DNA of 64,000 nt from JTS-RE37 sp041744575 (GCA_041744575.1 JBGTKP010000002.1:5968-69967), one strand, 5' to 3'. Shown: positions 55,132 through 63,930, counted from the first letter of the stretch. Numbers and translations are program-made. Notes: a model not told the origin generated them from the letters alone.

Positions 55132-57372
55132 ATGAAAAAAACTGCCCGATACGCATGGCTCCTGATAGGCGTATTTCTTATTCTGGCAATCCTTGGCGGA
55201 ATAAATGCCGGGAAACTGAGATTTTCATTTGATTTTAATCAATTTTTTCCTAAAGGAGATCCCGACCTTCTTTTTTACGAGCAATTTCAGGAAGATTTCG
55301 GATCTGATGACAGTTTTTTATTATTAGCAGTTGAAAATAAAACGAGTGTTTTTAATACCTCCTTCCTTGAACGCTTTCAACACCTGACCAGGGAAATCGG
55401 TAGCCTCCCACATGTTAAGAAGAGTCAGTCGCTGACAAGCTTCTCGTATCCCTTAAAAACATCGTTCGGCTATACCTTATTACCTGTAATTCATCCGAAT
55501 GACAGTTCCAGATTCACCAGCGACTGGGAGAATATCAGGAAGGACAGCCTGCTCTTAAATACCCTTATAGACCGACAAGGTAAATCGATGATGATTGTCA
55601 TTGAGACGGAAGAGTCACTGGATTACGAGACATCGGTGCAACTGTTAGGGGAATTGACACAGGCCCTCAGGAATCATGATTTGACCTCCTTCTATATGAT
55701 TGGGAGAGCGACTTTTTACACGGCCATTGTCAACATGCAAAAGAAGGAGTTTCTTATGACTTCCGTTGCTGTTCTTTTATTGACATCCATCATTCTTTTC
55801 CTGGTTTACAGGCGACTTGAATTAGTGGGTATCACAGTAGTGTCTATAATTGCAGGTCTGTCAATATTTCTAGGCTTTCTCAGCCTTATTGGAAACGATC
55901 TCAACCTGATGTCCTTATTTTATCCTTTGTTGCTGGTCATTGTCGGAACTTCTGACATCATCCATATCCTGGATGCCTATCTTCGGGAGGTGGAAAGAGG
56001 CCTTGACAAGCTTTCCGCGATACGCACCACCTTACTGGCAGTCGGAATATCCACCCTGCTGACCTCGTTAACTACTGCTGCCGGATTTGCCACGCTACTG
56101 TTTTCGAAGCTCGAGTTCATTCAGGCCTTTGGATTTAATGCAGCGATTGGGGTCATGATCATGTACGTGACCGTTGTACTTTTCACCTGTCCTATGCTCT
56201 TTCTTTTGAAGCCAGGCACCTCTGTTCGCATAGAAAAGAGAAATCACATTTGGAAAAGGGTATTGCAAAAGCTCAATGATTTTACCATCAGGCGACCTGG
56301 CGCTATCCTTAGCGGCTGCATCTTACTTTTGGCACTTTTTGTGACCGGCACATTTTCTATTGTTACCAACTACAAATTCAGTACAAGTCTCCCAAGGGAT
56401 AGCAAGATATCCCGTGATTTTACATTTTTTCAGGAACATTATTTTGGGTTCAGGCCATTTGAGGTTGCCGTTTTACCCAAAAATAATGTGAAAGTCACTG
56501 ATTACCTTGTGGCCAGGGAAGTTGAAAAAGTAACCTATAAAATGACCCGTTTACCTGCCATGGGAAACATCCGCTCCCACAATATGTTCTATAAAGTAGT
56601 GAACCGGGCCTATCACCTTAACCGACAGGACCAATATTTATTTCCATCCTCACAATCCGCCTATGAGGACTTGCGCAAGGAAGCGCGGCGTCTGGCAGGC
56701 AGGAGATGGAATACCTTTGTAAACAGTGATAGCACTAAGGGCAGGATCACGGCGAATCTTTTGGACGCGGGTTCGGATAGTCTTACAGCAATTTATGCCG
56801 TCTTAAAACAATATATTCAGGAGCAAACCGATACCTCGATGGTGGAATTTCGCCTGACTGGCAAAGGTTTGTTACTGGATAAGAATGCGGCATACGTAAG
56901 ATCAAGCCTTTTGCAGGGACTTGTTTTTGCCATGTTGCTGGTTTGTCTGCTTATGGGACTGCTTTTCAAGAATGTGAAGGTCGTTCTTATCTCGCTGCTG
57001 CCCAATGTGCTTCCTCTGCTTTTCTCCGCGGCAATACTGGGATATCTGAAAATTCCTTTAGAGGCTCCCCTTTCTTTGGTTTTTGCAATTGGTTTTGGGA
57101 TCTCGGTAGATGACAGTATCCATTTTCTAACCAAGTATAAGTGGTGTTTAAGCCGTGGGCTTGGGAAGGAGGAGGCGATTGCAAAGACCTATGCAGAAAC
57201 CGGTAAGGCCTTGGTTGTTACTACTTTTGTTTTAATATTTATGTTTCTTACCCTGCTATTTTCAAGTCATCAACCCACGATGATGATTGGCATACTCATC
57301 TCAGCCACAATGTTTGTTGCCCTGCTGGCAGATCTCCTTCTCCTTCCCGTACTCATCAGGAAATTTTTATAA
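55132..57372 (+). CDS. RND/MMPL-family transporter
   Basis: 746 residues, 12 membrane helices in two repeats: TM1 (about 7-27), periplasmic loop 30-200, TM2-6 (about 205-360), TM7 (about 390-412), loop 415-590, TM8-12 (about 595-746). Each half has the RND signature region, 'LLVIVGTSDIIHILDAYLREVERG' and 'AIGFGISVDDSIHFLTKYKW', with acidic residues for proton coupling. It resembles HpnN/MMPL lipid exporters without a dedicated adaptor or outer-membrane partner here. May move a lipid or glycolipid made nearby; this is inference. Confidence 0.9.
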   Translation: MKKTARYAWLLIGVFLILAILGGINAGKLRFSFDFNQFFPKGDPDLLFYEQFQEDFGSDDSFLLLAVENKTSVFNTSFLERFQHLTREIGSLPHVKKSQSLTSFSYPLKTSFGYTLLPVIHPNDSSRFTSDWENIRKDSLLLNTLIDRQGKSMMIVIETEESLDYETSVQLLGELTQALRNHDLTSFYMIGRATFYTAIVNMQKKEFLMTSVAVLLLTSIILFLVYRRLELVGITVVSIIAGLSIFLGFLSLIGNDLNLMSLFYPLLLVIVGTSDIIHILDAYLREVERGLDKLSAIRTTLLAVGISTLLTSLTTAAGFATLLFSKLEFIQAFGFNAAIGVMIMYVTVVLFTCPMLFLLKPGTSVRIEKRNHIWKRVLQKLNDFTIRRPGAILSGCILLLALFVTGTFSIVTNYKFSTSLPRDSKISRDFTFFQEHYFGFRPFEVAVLPKNNVKVTDYLVAREVEKVTYKMTRLPAMGNIRSHNMFYKVVNRAYHLNRQDQYLFPSSQSAYEDLRKEARRLAGRRWNTFVNSDSTKGRITANLLDAGSDSLTAIYAVLKQYIQEQTDTSMVEFRLTGKGLLLDKNAAYVRSSLLQGLVFAMLLVCLLMGLLFKNVKVVLISLLPNVLPLLFSAAILGYLKIPLEAPLSLVFAIGFGISVDDSIHFLTKYKWCLSRGLGKEEAIAKTYAETGKALVVTTFVLIFMFLTLLFSSHQPTMMIGILISATMFVALLADLLLLPVLIRKFL

Positions 57373-57873
57373 AGGAACAAAACGTATGCAGGTGATCACT
57401 TTGTGTTGTTTGGATATGGGCCCGTTGCTGAAAAATCTGGCATTATTCCCCAATTGAGAAATGTTCAGCGTGGCACACATTCAAGGATACTAATAAGTTA
57501 AGGGGTAAATATCACAACAACAGAAACGCAGAGGAATGGGCCATTAGTCAGTTTTCCTTTCTGGAATATTTTTTAAGGGAGCGATGGGCACTTAATACCC
57601 TTAAGCTAAGCAGGAACATAATTGAAATCCATGTAAAAAAAAGAAAGTATTCCATAGCGTATATGATTGGGGTGACTATACGAATTACTTGAAGCTATTG
57701 CAGTTTGCGAGAGCTGAAACCAAAGATTTCTGCACTTGGGCGGTAAACATAAACATTTCAACCGGATTTTCCTACGAATAGTTAAAAATATCACAAAAAA
57801 AAGGCGTCATGGCTTTTGGACCATGACGCCAACCTTAAAAACAACAAAACTCCAACCTCAAAATTGTCGAATC
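57373..57873. other. 501-base region without an intact gene
   Basis: Holds the minus-strand terminator of the TPR lipoprotein gene and, at 57432-57781 on the plus strand, two overlapping open frames that join into about 115 codons if one -1 shift occurs on a run of eight A (57635-57642). The joined reading includes 'NAEEWAISQFSFLEYF' and 'YDWGDYTNYLKLLQFA', which look protein-like, but no start codon precedes it. Possible gene relic. Nothing recognisable by family. Confidence 0.4.
57794..57830 (-). terminator. Rho-independent terminator of the TPR/DUF4331 operon
   Basis: Perfect 10-bp stem GGCGTCATGG (57803-57812) / CCATGACGCC (57821-57830), 8-base loop, followed on the minus strand by nine T. 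Lies 43 bases beyond the stop at 57874. Confidence 0.92.
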
Positions 57874-59154
57874 TTAAAGATTCCGTATTTTTTCAGCATC
57901 TGAAGGTCCGAGTTCATAGGTCGCTCCCAGTAATTCAGATTTCAATTCTTCAACGTCTTCATTTCTGCCTGCCGCTTTGTATATTTCCGCGGCGTAAAGG
58001 AGAACCGCAGGTTCAAAGGTTTTGCCTACAATATGTTGTTCTGTAATTGCCAAAGCCTTACCAATTTCCCCTTTCTTAAGATAGGCATAGGCCAGCAGGC
58101 CATAAGAATGTGCTACCGGTCTGTTCCTGACTTCTTCCCGGGCTATTTTCAGGGCCTCCTCGTATTGCTGTGTTTCATCAATAAAGATGGCCACGTTATA
58201 GGCGTTGTACATGGCACCATATGCAGGATCTCTCACCGCTTGGAAATAGTCATCCAGGTTGGACAGGCGCGCTATGTCATCCCCCATATAGGAGGCAATT
58301 TGAGCCTTTAAAAGATAGTAGTCCGGCGCTTTGTAATTCCTGGTTACAGAGTCAAGGATTCGCAGCGCTTCCTGGGGGTTCTTCTCATAGGAGAAGAGAA
58401 TCCAGGCAATCCCTTTTTTGGCATAGGCATTCTGTGGATCCAGGGCCAGCGCCTTTAAGTAGTGTTCATAAGAATCACTGATCCTCCCGGCATGTCCGTA
58501 ATAGTCGGCAAGATTGGTATAGGCCCAGAGACGAAGGTCGTTATTTTTTGAATTTTCCGCTTTCTCCAAGGCTTTTTCCATAAAAGAGATGGTGCTCTCA
58601 AGATCTCCCAGGTGATCATTCCATTTGGCCAACCTGATCAGATAACCGAAATTCGATATATCCTTAATACTGTCCAGATATTTTTCCGCTTGTTCATAGT
58701 CGCCAAGCTCCATCTGAATGTCAAACATGAGGCTTTGGGTTTCTTCTACGCCACTGCCCCACTTCCTGGCTGAATCGGCTAGCATCTCAGCTTCCCTGAA
58801 ACGGTGCTGGGAAATAAAATTCCGTGCCAGTGCCCGGTAATAACCCGATTTGCCGATCGCTGCAATTTCTACCGCCTTTGAGAGGGCTTGTTCCGCTTTC
58901 TTTAGATAGGCGATATCCCCGGTGGCCTGAAAATAATTATTATACTGCGATGCAACCACGCCGAAACTTATCAGTTGCATGCTGTCAGGTCTTATCTTTC
59001 CATCCCAGAGTTCAAAATACTTTGAAGTTGTCTTGACAGCTGTGGACACAAGATATTTGTCATAGTCCTCCCTTTCTGTGATTTCCTCTCCGCTAAAACG
59101 CTCACAAGCAAAGACCAGGAATCCAACTGTCAGAATGTAGATGCAATTTTTCAT
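57874..59154 (-). CDS. TPR lipoprotein
   Basis: 426 residues. Lipobox 'FLVFAC' with Cys17. Nearly all of the mature protein is helical with tetratricopeptide units, for example 'LRLWAYTNLADYYGHAGRISDSYEHYLKALALDPQNAYAKKGIAWILF' split over 210-260 and similar repeats at about 65-160 and 320-410. Presumably a periplasmic scaffold. Last gene of the unit with the two DUF4331 genes, separated by about 90 bases that contain a strong hairpin. In related genomes such a TPR protein accompanies DUF4331 genes, so a joint role is likely. Confidence 0.85.
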   Translation of the reverse strand: MKNCIYILTVGFLVFACERFSGEEITEREDYDKYLVSTAVKTTSKYFELWDGKIRPDSMQLISFGVVASQYNNYFQATGDIAYLKKAEQALSKAVEIAAIGKSGYYRALARNFISQHRFREAEMLADSARKWGSGVEETQSLMFDIQMELGDYEQAEKYLDSIKDISNFGYLIRLAKWNDHLGDLESTISFMEKALEKAENSKNNDLRLWAYTNLADYYGHAGRISDSYEHYLKALALDPQNAYAKKGIAWILFSYEKNPQEALRILDSVTRNYKAPDYYLLKAQIASYMGDDIARLSNLDDYFQAVRDPAYGAMYNAYNVAIFIDETQQYEEALKIAREEVRNRPVAHSYGLLAYAYLKKGEIGKALAITEQHIVGKTFEPAVLLYAAEIYKAAGRNEDVEELKSELLGATYELGPSDAEKIRNL

Positions 59155-59198
59155 GGGTCATTTTTCCGCCGGCAAGAGTCCGACTGTGATTTGATAAA

Positions 59199-59221
59199 GG
59201 GAGGACGACCGGCGTCCTCCC
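59199..59221 (-). terminator. Strong intercistronic hairpin after the DUF4331 C-half gene
   Basis: Perfect 9-bp stem GGGAGGACG (59199-59207) / CGTCCTCCC (59213-59221), 5-base loop. On the minus strand only a short T-poor tract follows (CCTTTATC), so it may be a partial terminator or an RNA-stability element that lowers TPR gene expression relative to the DUF4331 genes. Confidence 0.5.
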
Positions 59222-59245
59222 CTGATCTCTTTTTCATAGTATGTA

Positions 59246-60028
59246 TTATTCAGGATTTCCTGCGAAGGGGAAATCCGCCAAAAGCGTGGCAGTGATGCCA
59301 ACGCCATCTGAAGTCAATCTTGGAAGGTCAGAGGTGCCGTCATCATCAAGATCCTGTCCGCTGAATCTGTCCCCGGTCATTCCACCGAATAAGAGGATCA
59401 GCGAAACATCAATAACATCATCCTCCAGGGCGCGTCCGGTCAGGCCAATTTCATCTCCATCCGGAACGAGGATACTGCCATCCATGTCATTATCTATTCC
59501 AGGATTAAAATAGGTAGTGGGCGCATCAGGGGCAACGTCCAGAACATCAGCGGCTAACACGGTAGTAAGAGTGGCTGCGTCAAGCCCCAGAATATTGTTC
59601 TCATAATTCACATCGGCAGGATCAAGTCCCAGCAACCCCGCATACACATCATGATAAGCTTCTAATCTCGCCTGGTATCCAACCTGGAAAGTAGCTGCCA
59701 TCTCAGATGGGATCGTAACATTGTGCGCATCTTTTACGCTAGGCTCACCCTCGACATCTGCTCCGAAAACCGTATTGATGCCGGGACGGCCCATATGGTC
59801 CACCTGGCTGTAGGTTCCTGAAAATTCAGGAGGTGTCATCCCATCAGGTTCGCATGGATCGCAGGTCGATCCACCGCAGTCAATGCCCGTTTCGTCCCCG
59901 TTCATAATCCCATCCGTACAGGTCGCCACAGGCGTGGGGGTTGGCGAATTGTCATCATTGCTGCAGGAAGTAACAAATCCCAGAGCAACCATAACAAGGC
60001 CTATATACATTATTTTGTTAGGTATCAT
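59246..60028 (-). CDS. DUF4331 lipoprotein, C-terminal half type
   Basis: 260 residues. Lipobox 'GFVTSC' with Cys22. A Cys-rich stretch 'TCTDGIMNGDETGIDCGG' and 'TCDPC' (about 36-60) is followed by a domain starting 'YSQVDHMGRPGINTVF', which is the second half of full-length DUF4331 proteins (the 'vsR.G.PlvNev' region), and ending 'RLTSDGVGITATLLADFPF'. The N-terminal half of the family is not here but in the upstream gene (60055-60732), 26 bases away. Together the two make one DUF4331 equivalent. Function unknown. Confidence 0.82.
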   Translation of the reverse strand: MIPNKIMYIGLVMVALGFVTSCSNDDNSPTPTPVATCTDGIMNGDETGIDCGGSTCDPCEPDGMTPPEFSGTYSQVDHMGRPGINTVFGADVEGEPSVKDAHNVTIPSEMAATFQVGYQARLEAYHDVYAGLLGLDPADVNYENNILGLDAATLTTVLAADVLDVAPDAPTTYFNPGIDNDMDGSILVPDGDEIGLTGRALEDDVIDVSLILLFGGMTGDRFSGQDLDDDGTSDLPRLTSDGVGITATLLADFPFAGNPE

Positions 60029-60054
60029 AGTTCAATACTTTTTAGAAGTTAGTT

Positions 60055-60732
60055 TTATTGTTTTCTGTTGGTGGTTACCCAGGTTTTGTATGCAGGGACG
60101 CCAAGAGCATTGGTGGCCGTGGGTGCATCCAGGGAACTGTTGGGGATCTCAACGGCGATAGAAAGGGTGTTTGCCCCGTCAAAAGTATTTGCCGCTTCAC
60201 CTGAGGGTAAAAACCCTCCCGGCGCCATTCCACCAATCACTGCATTGAACTGGAAGAAATCAAAAAAGAAAGGATCCTGTCTTGGGCCCGCAAAAAGTTT
60301 CACCCCACCATCGGTTGTTTCAACCACAGCGGTTGTCCCGGAAATTTCGACATCGCCCAACGGGCTGTCAACCAATACCTCGCTATCCAATCCGGTCTGC
60401 ACCGCATCTCCCATAAAGAAGTACATCCGGCCATCTCGTGGAATTGCCTGAATTACATAGTCTTCTACAAGATCGCCGTCCCCATCAATATTGATCTCGA
60501 TCAGGACATTCTCGTCAAATGTGCCATAGGCAAGGTCAGGAAGCACGTTGGACTGGACGTCAACAATGAACGTGGTATTGTCTGAACCCAATGTGGGTTC
60601 AAAAGCATAGAAATCTGCAAGATCAGCAGTGGTTCCCATGGTGGATGGGGCATCAATGTGGTCAGCGGCCACCAGAATTCCGCCGGCAATCGCCAGAGCG
60701 CCCAGGCCCCAGTAAAGTTTTTTCTTTTTCAT
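60055..60732 (-). CDS. DUF4331 protein, N-terminal half type
   Basis: The frame is open to 60759, but the ATG at 60732 ('MKKKKLYWGLGALAIAGGIL') starts a standard signal peptide, giving 225 residues. The mature end begins 'DHIDAPSTMGTTADLADFYAFEP', the diagnostic DUF4331 opening. 'TFDENVLIEINIDGDGDLVEDYVIQ' has the Asp-rich pattern of a calcium site. It stops where full-length members would continue ('VPAYKTWVTTNRKQ'). First gene of a three-gene unit with the C-half lipoprotein and the TPR lipoprotein. Confidence 0.85.
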   Translation of the reverse strand: MKKKKLYWGLGALAIAGGILVAADHIDAPSTMGTTADLADFYAFEPTLGSDNTTFIVDVQSNVLPDLAYGTFDENVLIEINIDGDGDLVEDYVIQAIPRDGRMYFFMGDAVQTGLDSEVLVDSPLGDVEISGTTAVVETTDGGVKLFAGPRQDPFFFDFFQFNAVIGGMAPGGFLPSGEAANTFDGANTLSIAVEIPNSSLDAPTATNALGVPAYKTWVTTNRKQ

Positions 60733-60948
60733 TATTGTTGTTTTTAAGGTTATACTCATTCATACTAACGATGTTTTGGGTGCCTGGTTTGAATTTACGT
60801 GTTAAATTTTTGTTAATTCCCTTTAAGATCAATGGCTCATGTCCAGATATCGAAGGCCATTTACGGATATGCCCTGCCCAATAAGTCACCACGCACCCTG
60901 CAATGCAAACCTTAGCCGCTATTCGATTCATATTCTGTTAATTTCCAG

Positions 60949-60956
60949 TATTTTTG
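60949..60956 (+). promoter_or_regulatory. Putative -7 element of the LETM1-related gene
   Basis: TATTTTTG matches TAnnTTTG and lies 20 bases before ATG 60977, supporting that start over the longer open frame from 60839. Confidence 0.5.
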
Positions 60957-60976
60957 CACCCGATACATTTTATCCT

Positions 60977-62170
60977 ATGAACCCCTCCAATTCAGGCTGG
61001 ATCGCCAAATATGGCCATGTTGTTTCAACACGTCCTGATGACTATGCTGATTTTGAATCTTTGTACGAAGGGCTGAAGGGTACCGGATTTATTTACGGGA
61101 TCAATGTAAGTACCCCCGGATTCATAAGGGCGGTCCATCAGCTCTCTGAGGATGAAAAGGCAAAGATCAATCTTCTTACAGGGCTGTGGTATACCTACAG
61201 GCTGGCACACCCGGACCGGGATTTTGAATCTTTCCTGACCACTGTTCTTATTTTTTACAGCTCCCTTAAAATTGGCAGGCTCTCATTTTTCAACAAATTC
61301 TTTACCAAATCAGGATCCTCCATTCAATTAGAGAAATTACTGGATTCAAGGATCTACCTTGAGGACAATGTGATCAGCAAGACATTTAACAGTGCCATCA
61401 CCAATTCCTTATTATTTATTGACGTTCTGACTTTCAGGAAATCCGTAGAGGGCAATGTTGATGTCAGGGCCTATGCGCAGAATCTGGAATATATTACCAT
61501 AAACGTCACCTATCATACCCTGCATTTTAAGGAGAAGAACAGGAATGATGAAAAGCTCGCCCAGTTGTTCAAATCCTCTCTCACCTTTATTGATGCTGAT
61601 AATCAATTGTTTGATGGCACTTACAGGGACCAGATGCAGCGCTTTCGCTCGGGTTGGGAAAACAATTATTTTCTGGATGTTGCCTGTCTTACATTATGGG
61701 AAGAAAATGGGCTGGAATACAAAGAGTCTGAGTTTCTCTACGGAACAGGGAAAGACCTCGGTTTTAGCGCTGAGCACATCGGGACCGCTATTAAGGCCAT
61801 CACGGCATTTTTCGAAGTGAATGCCGGAAAAATTCCATTTCTGCAGGATCGGAACTTTCCGTTTCAGTTCTACGGCGGGATGTCGAGGTTAGTGAACAAA
61901 CTGATCATGCGAAACAGCAAAAGATTACAAAAAGAACTGTCTCAGAGCAAGGAACTGATGTTCCTATTATCAAAGTCGACTAGAAAAGAATTAAGCCCTG
62001 AAGAAAAGAAAAAAGTGCAGAAACAATTGCTTGACATCTTTAAGAGCATCCCTTCCCTCGCCATTTTCATCCTGCCTGGCGGGGCAGTTCTACTGCCTCT
62101 CGTAATTAAAATAATACCTCAGTTATTACCATCGGCTTTTGACGACAATCGGATTGAAAAGAGGACCTAA
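60977..62170 (+). CDS. LETM1-related protein
   Basis: 397 residues from ATG 60977. The open frame extends to 60839, but its first 46 codons overlap the promoter and lack protein character. No signal peptide. The N-terminal 300 residues are helical and unassigned. The C-terminus 'LLSKSTRKELSPEEKKKVQKQLLDIFKSIPSLAIFILPGGAVLLPLVIKIIPQLLPSAF'-type region (about 325-390) is the LETM1-like signature with a single hydrophobic hairpin. In Flavobacteria these are annotated as LETM1-related biofilm-associated proteins. An ion-transport role as in mitochondrial LETM1 is not supported by the sequence alone. Confidence 0.85.
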   Translation: MNPSNSGWIAKYGHVVSTRPDDYADFESLYEGLKGTGFIYGINVSTPGFIRAVHQLSEDEKAKINLLTGLWYTYRLAHPDRDFESFLTTVLIFYSSLKIGRLSFFNKFFTKSGSSIQLEKLLDSRIYLEDNVISKTFNSAITNSLLFIDVLTFRKSVEGNVDVRAYAQNLEYITINVTYHTLHFKEKNRNDEKLAQLFKSSLTFIDADNQLFDGTYRDQMQRFRSGWENNYFLDVACLTLWEENGLEYKESEFLYGTGKDLGFSAEHIGTAIKAITAFFEVNAGKIPFLQDRNFPFQFYGGMSRLVNKLIMRNSKRLQKELSQSKELMFLLSKSTRKELSPEEKKKVQKQLLDIFKSIPSLAIFILPGGAVLLPLVIKIIPQLLPSAFDDNRIEKRT

Positions 62171-62243
62171 AAGGTTTATTTTGGACTATAGGTAAAATCT
62201 ATTCCACTTTGCTGTTTACTGTGATTCAGGCTGATAAGAAATT

Positions 62244-62999
62244 TTATTCCAACCATAACTTGAAGTCTCTGACGCGCTCACGACTTACAACGATTTCCTG
62301 GTCCTGATGGGCATTGAGTTTAATTTTAAGCCTGGAATTGCTATACGCAATGATGTCTTTAATGTGATGGATGTTGATATAGAATTTTCGGCTTACTCGA
62401 AAAAAGGTATTTGGGGCCAATTCGTTTTCCAGTTGCTCCAGCGTGGTTTCCAGCAGGTAATTTCTACCTTCGGAAGTAGTCGCATAGGTTCCTTTATTCT
62501 CGCTGTAAAAGCACTGAATTTCATCAGAATGTAGAATTTTAAGGTGCTGCCCTACCCTAGCCGTAAATCTCTTTTTATACGATCTTTCGAGGGGGTTGAT
62601 AAGTAATTTTCTGATGTCATCAAAATCCAGAGCTATTTTTTGATCCTCCTGCTTGAGCGATTGGAACTTGCGGATCGCCTTATTTAACTCGTCCTCGTCT
62701 ATAGGTTTTAAAAGATAATCTATGCTATTCAATTTAAATGCCTGTAGCGCATACTCGTCAAAGGCCGTTGTAAAGATGATTGCGCTGCGTACTTCCACCC
62801 TTTCGAAGATTTCGAATGAAAGCCCATCTGAAAGTTGAATATCCAGAAAAATGAGATCAGGATGCTCCTTATTGCCAAACCATTCCACTGATTCTTCAAC
62901 GGAATGTAACATGGCCAATACCTCAACATCAAGCTGTGCCAAAAGACGACTCATTCTTCGCGCCGCAGGTTTTTCATCTTCAATTATTAATACTTTCAT
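62244..62999 (-). CDS. LytTR-family response regulator
   Basis: 251 residues. Receiver domain 1-120: 'LIIEDEKPAARRM' (acidic pocket), phosphoacceptor Asp53 in 'LIFLDIQLSDG', 'FTTAFDEYAL' (Thr/Ala switch) and 'YLLKPIDEDEL' (Lys). LytTR DNA-binding domain about 148-251: 'RVGQHLKILHSDEIQCFYSENKGTYATTSEGRNYLL' style start and 'FFRVSRKFYINIHHI' end. Such regulators usually pair with a LytS-like or 2TM-linked histidine kinase, which is not adjacent; two 2TM proteins are encoded just upstream. Confidence 0.95.
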   Translation of the reverse strand: MKVLIIEDEKPAARRMSRLLAQLDVEVLAMLHSVEESVEWFGNKEHPDLIFLDIQLSDGLSFEIFERVEVRSAIIFTTAFDEYALQAFKLNSIDYLLKPIDEDELNKAIRKFQSLKQEDQKIALDFDDIRKLLINPLERSYKKRFTARVGQHLKILHSDEIQCFYSENKGTYATTSEGRNYLLETTLEQLENELAPNTFFRVSRKFYINIHHIKDIIAYSNSRLKIKLNAHQDQEIVVSRERVRDFKLWLE

Positions 63000-63173
63000 G
63001 TGTTACTATTTACTCCTTCCTCTTACTCTCTAAGGACAATTTTTATTGGGGTATATCTACAGTTGTCATTTCTCTGGCCGATAACCATTCCTGCCATCGC
63101 AGCAATTGGGGGAAACATACAATACCTTATGGATTTAACGGTGATCTTTATTGACCTATAAATATGCTGTAAT

Positions 63174-63503
63174 TTATTTAAATTTATCTGCCTCGTTTTT
63201 TTCCTCTTCCATGTACCTGGCAATCTGCCGCCTTTCCCAGTCTTTACTTAGAAACGGGTGATAATCAAAGGCTTTCAGGGCGTGAAATGCCAATCCCAAT
63301 CCCCAAAGAGCCCATGTCGCAAAGGTACCTATATCTAAAAATGCATCACTGATTGATTCCCCGTTATAGTAATTGCGCATCACTTTATTAACAGTAAAGA
63401 AACCGTTAACAAGCAGGTAGATGCTTAAATGAATATAAAAGCCCTTCAATACCTCTACTTTTTTCCTGGCTCTCTTATGCTTCGAATCTTCTAAATTTTC
63501 CAT
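63174..63503 (-). CDS. 2TM-domain protein
   Basis: 109 residues, the PF13239 2TM pattern: a charged N-terminus 'HKRARKKVEVLKGFYIHLSIYLLVN' (first helix about 21-41), a loop, 'ATWALWGLGLAFHALKAF' (second helix about 64-84), then 'FLSKDWERRQIARYMEEE'. In other genomes this domain is either free-standing or fused to histidine kinases of LytS type. 175 bases upstream of the LytTR regulator gene and 22 bases after the second 2TM gene, so the three are likely one operon. Confidence 0.92.
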   Translation of the reverse strand: MENLEDSKHKRARKKVEVLKGFYIHLSIYLLVNGFFTVNKVMRNYYNGESISDAFLDIGTFATWALWGLGLAFHALKAFDYHPFLSKDWERRQIARYMEEEKNEADKFK

Positions 63504-63525
63504 GGCCGCAATTAATTAAAGGGAA

Positions 63526-63828
63526 TTATTCCCATTTATTGGTTCGCTCTTCCTGTTCCATAAATTCGCGGATTTTCCTATTCTCCCAGTCCTTATTAAA
63601 GAACGGATTCATATTAAAGATGGCAATGGCATGAAAGAATAACCCGATTCCCCAGCCAAAAGCCGCCCATAGGAACCACATATACCGCCATCCATTGGTC
63701 CAGTAATTAATGACGGCCAGGAGTGGAATGATAATCAGGTAGGAAGTCAGATGTCCGTAGAATTTTTTCAGAATATCCACCCTTTCCCTGGCCCTGAGAT
63801 ACTTGCTTTCTTTTTCTAAATTGTCCAT
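63526..63828 (-). CDS. 2TM-domain protein (second copy)
   Basis: 100 residues, the same plan as its neighbour: 'YLRARERVDILKKFYGHLTSYLIIIPLLAVINYW' (helix about 24-46), 'WAAFGWGIGLFFHAIAIF' (helix about 54-73), then 'FNKDWENRKIREFMEQEE'. The two copies are clearly paralogues, though diverged in the loop. First gene of the LytTR/2TM unit in the window; its promoter would lie between 63829 and 63920. No exact TAnnTTTG on the minus strand was found there. Confidence 0.92.
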   Translation of the reverse strand: MDNLEKESKYLRARERVDILKKFYGHLTSYLIIIPLLAVINYWTNGWRYMWFLWAAFGWGIGLFFHAIAIFNMNPFFNKDWENRKIREFMEQEERTNKWE

Positions 63829-63902
63829 TGTTTTTAGTTTATTAATAATGACTTTATATCACTAGTGGGCATTATAAATTAAACTAAGTTCTTTGAAATT
63901 CT

Positions 63903-63930
63903 TTGTATATCGTACCTGAGGCTATTTTTG
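63903..63930 (+). promoter_or_regulatory. Putative promoter of the rightmost gene
   Basis: TTG at 63903-63905, 17-base spacer, TATTTTTG at 63923-63930; -7 matches TAnnTTTG. Faces the ATG at 63979. Confidence 0.5.
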
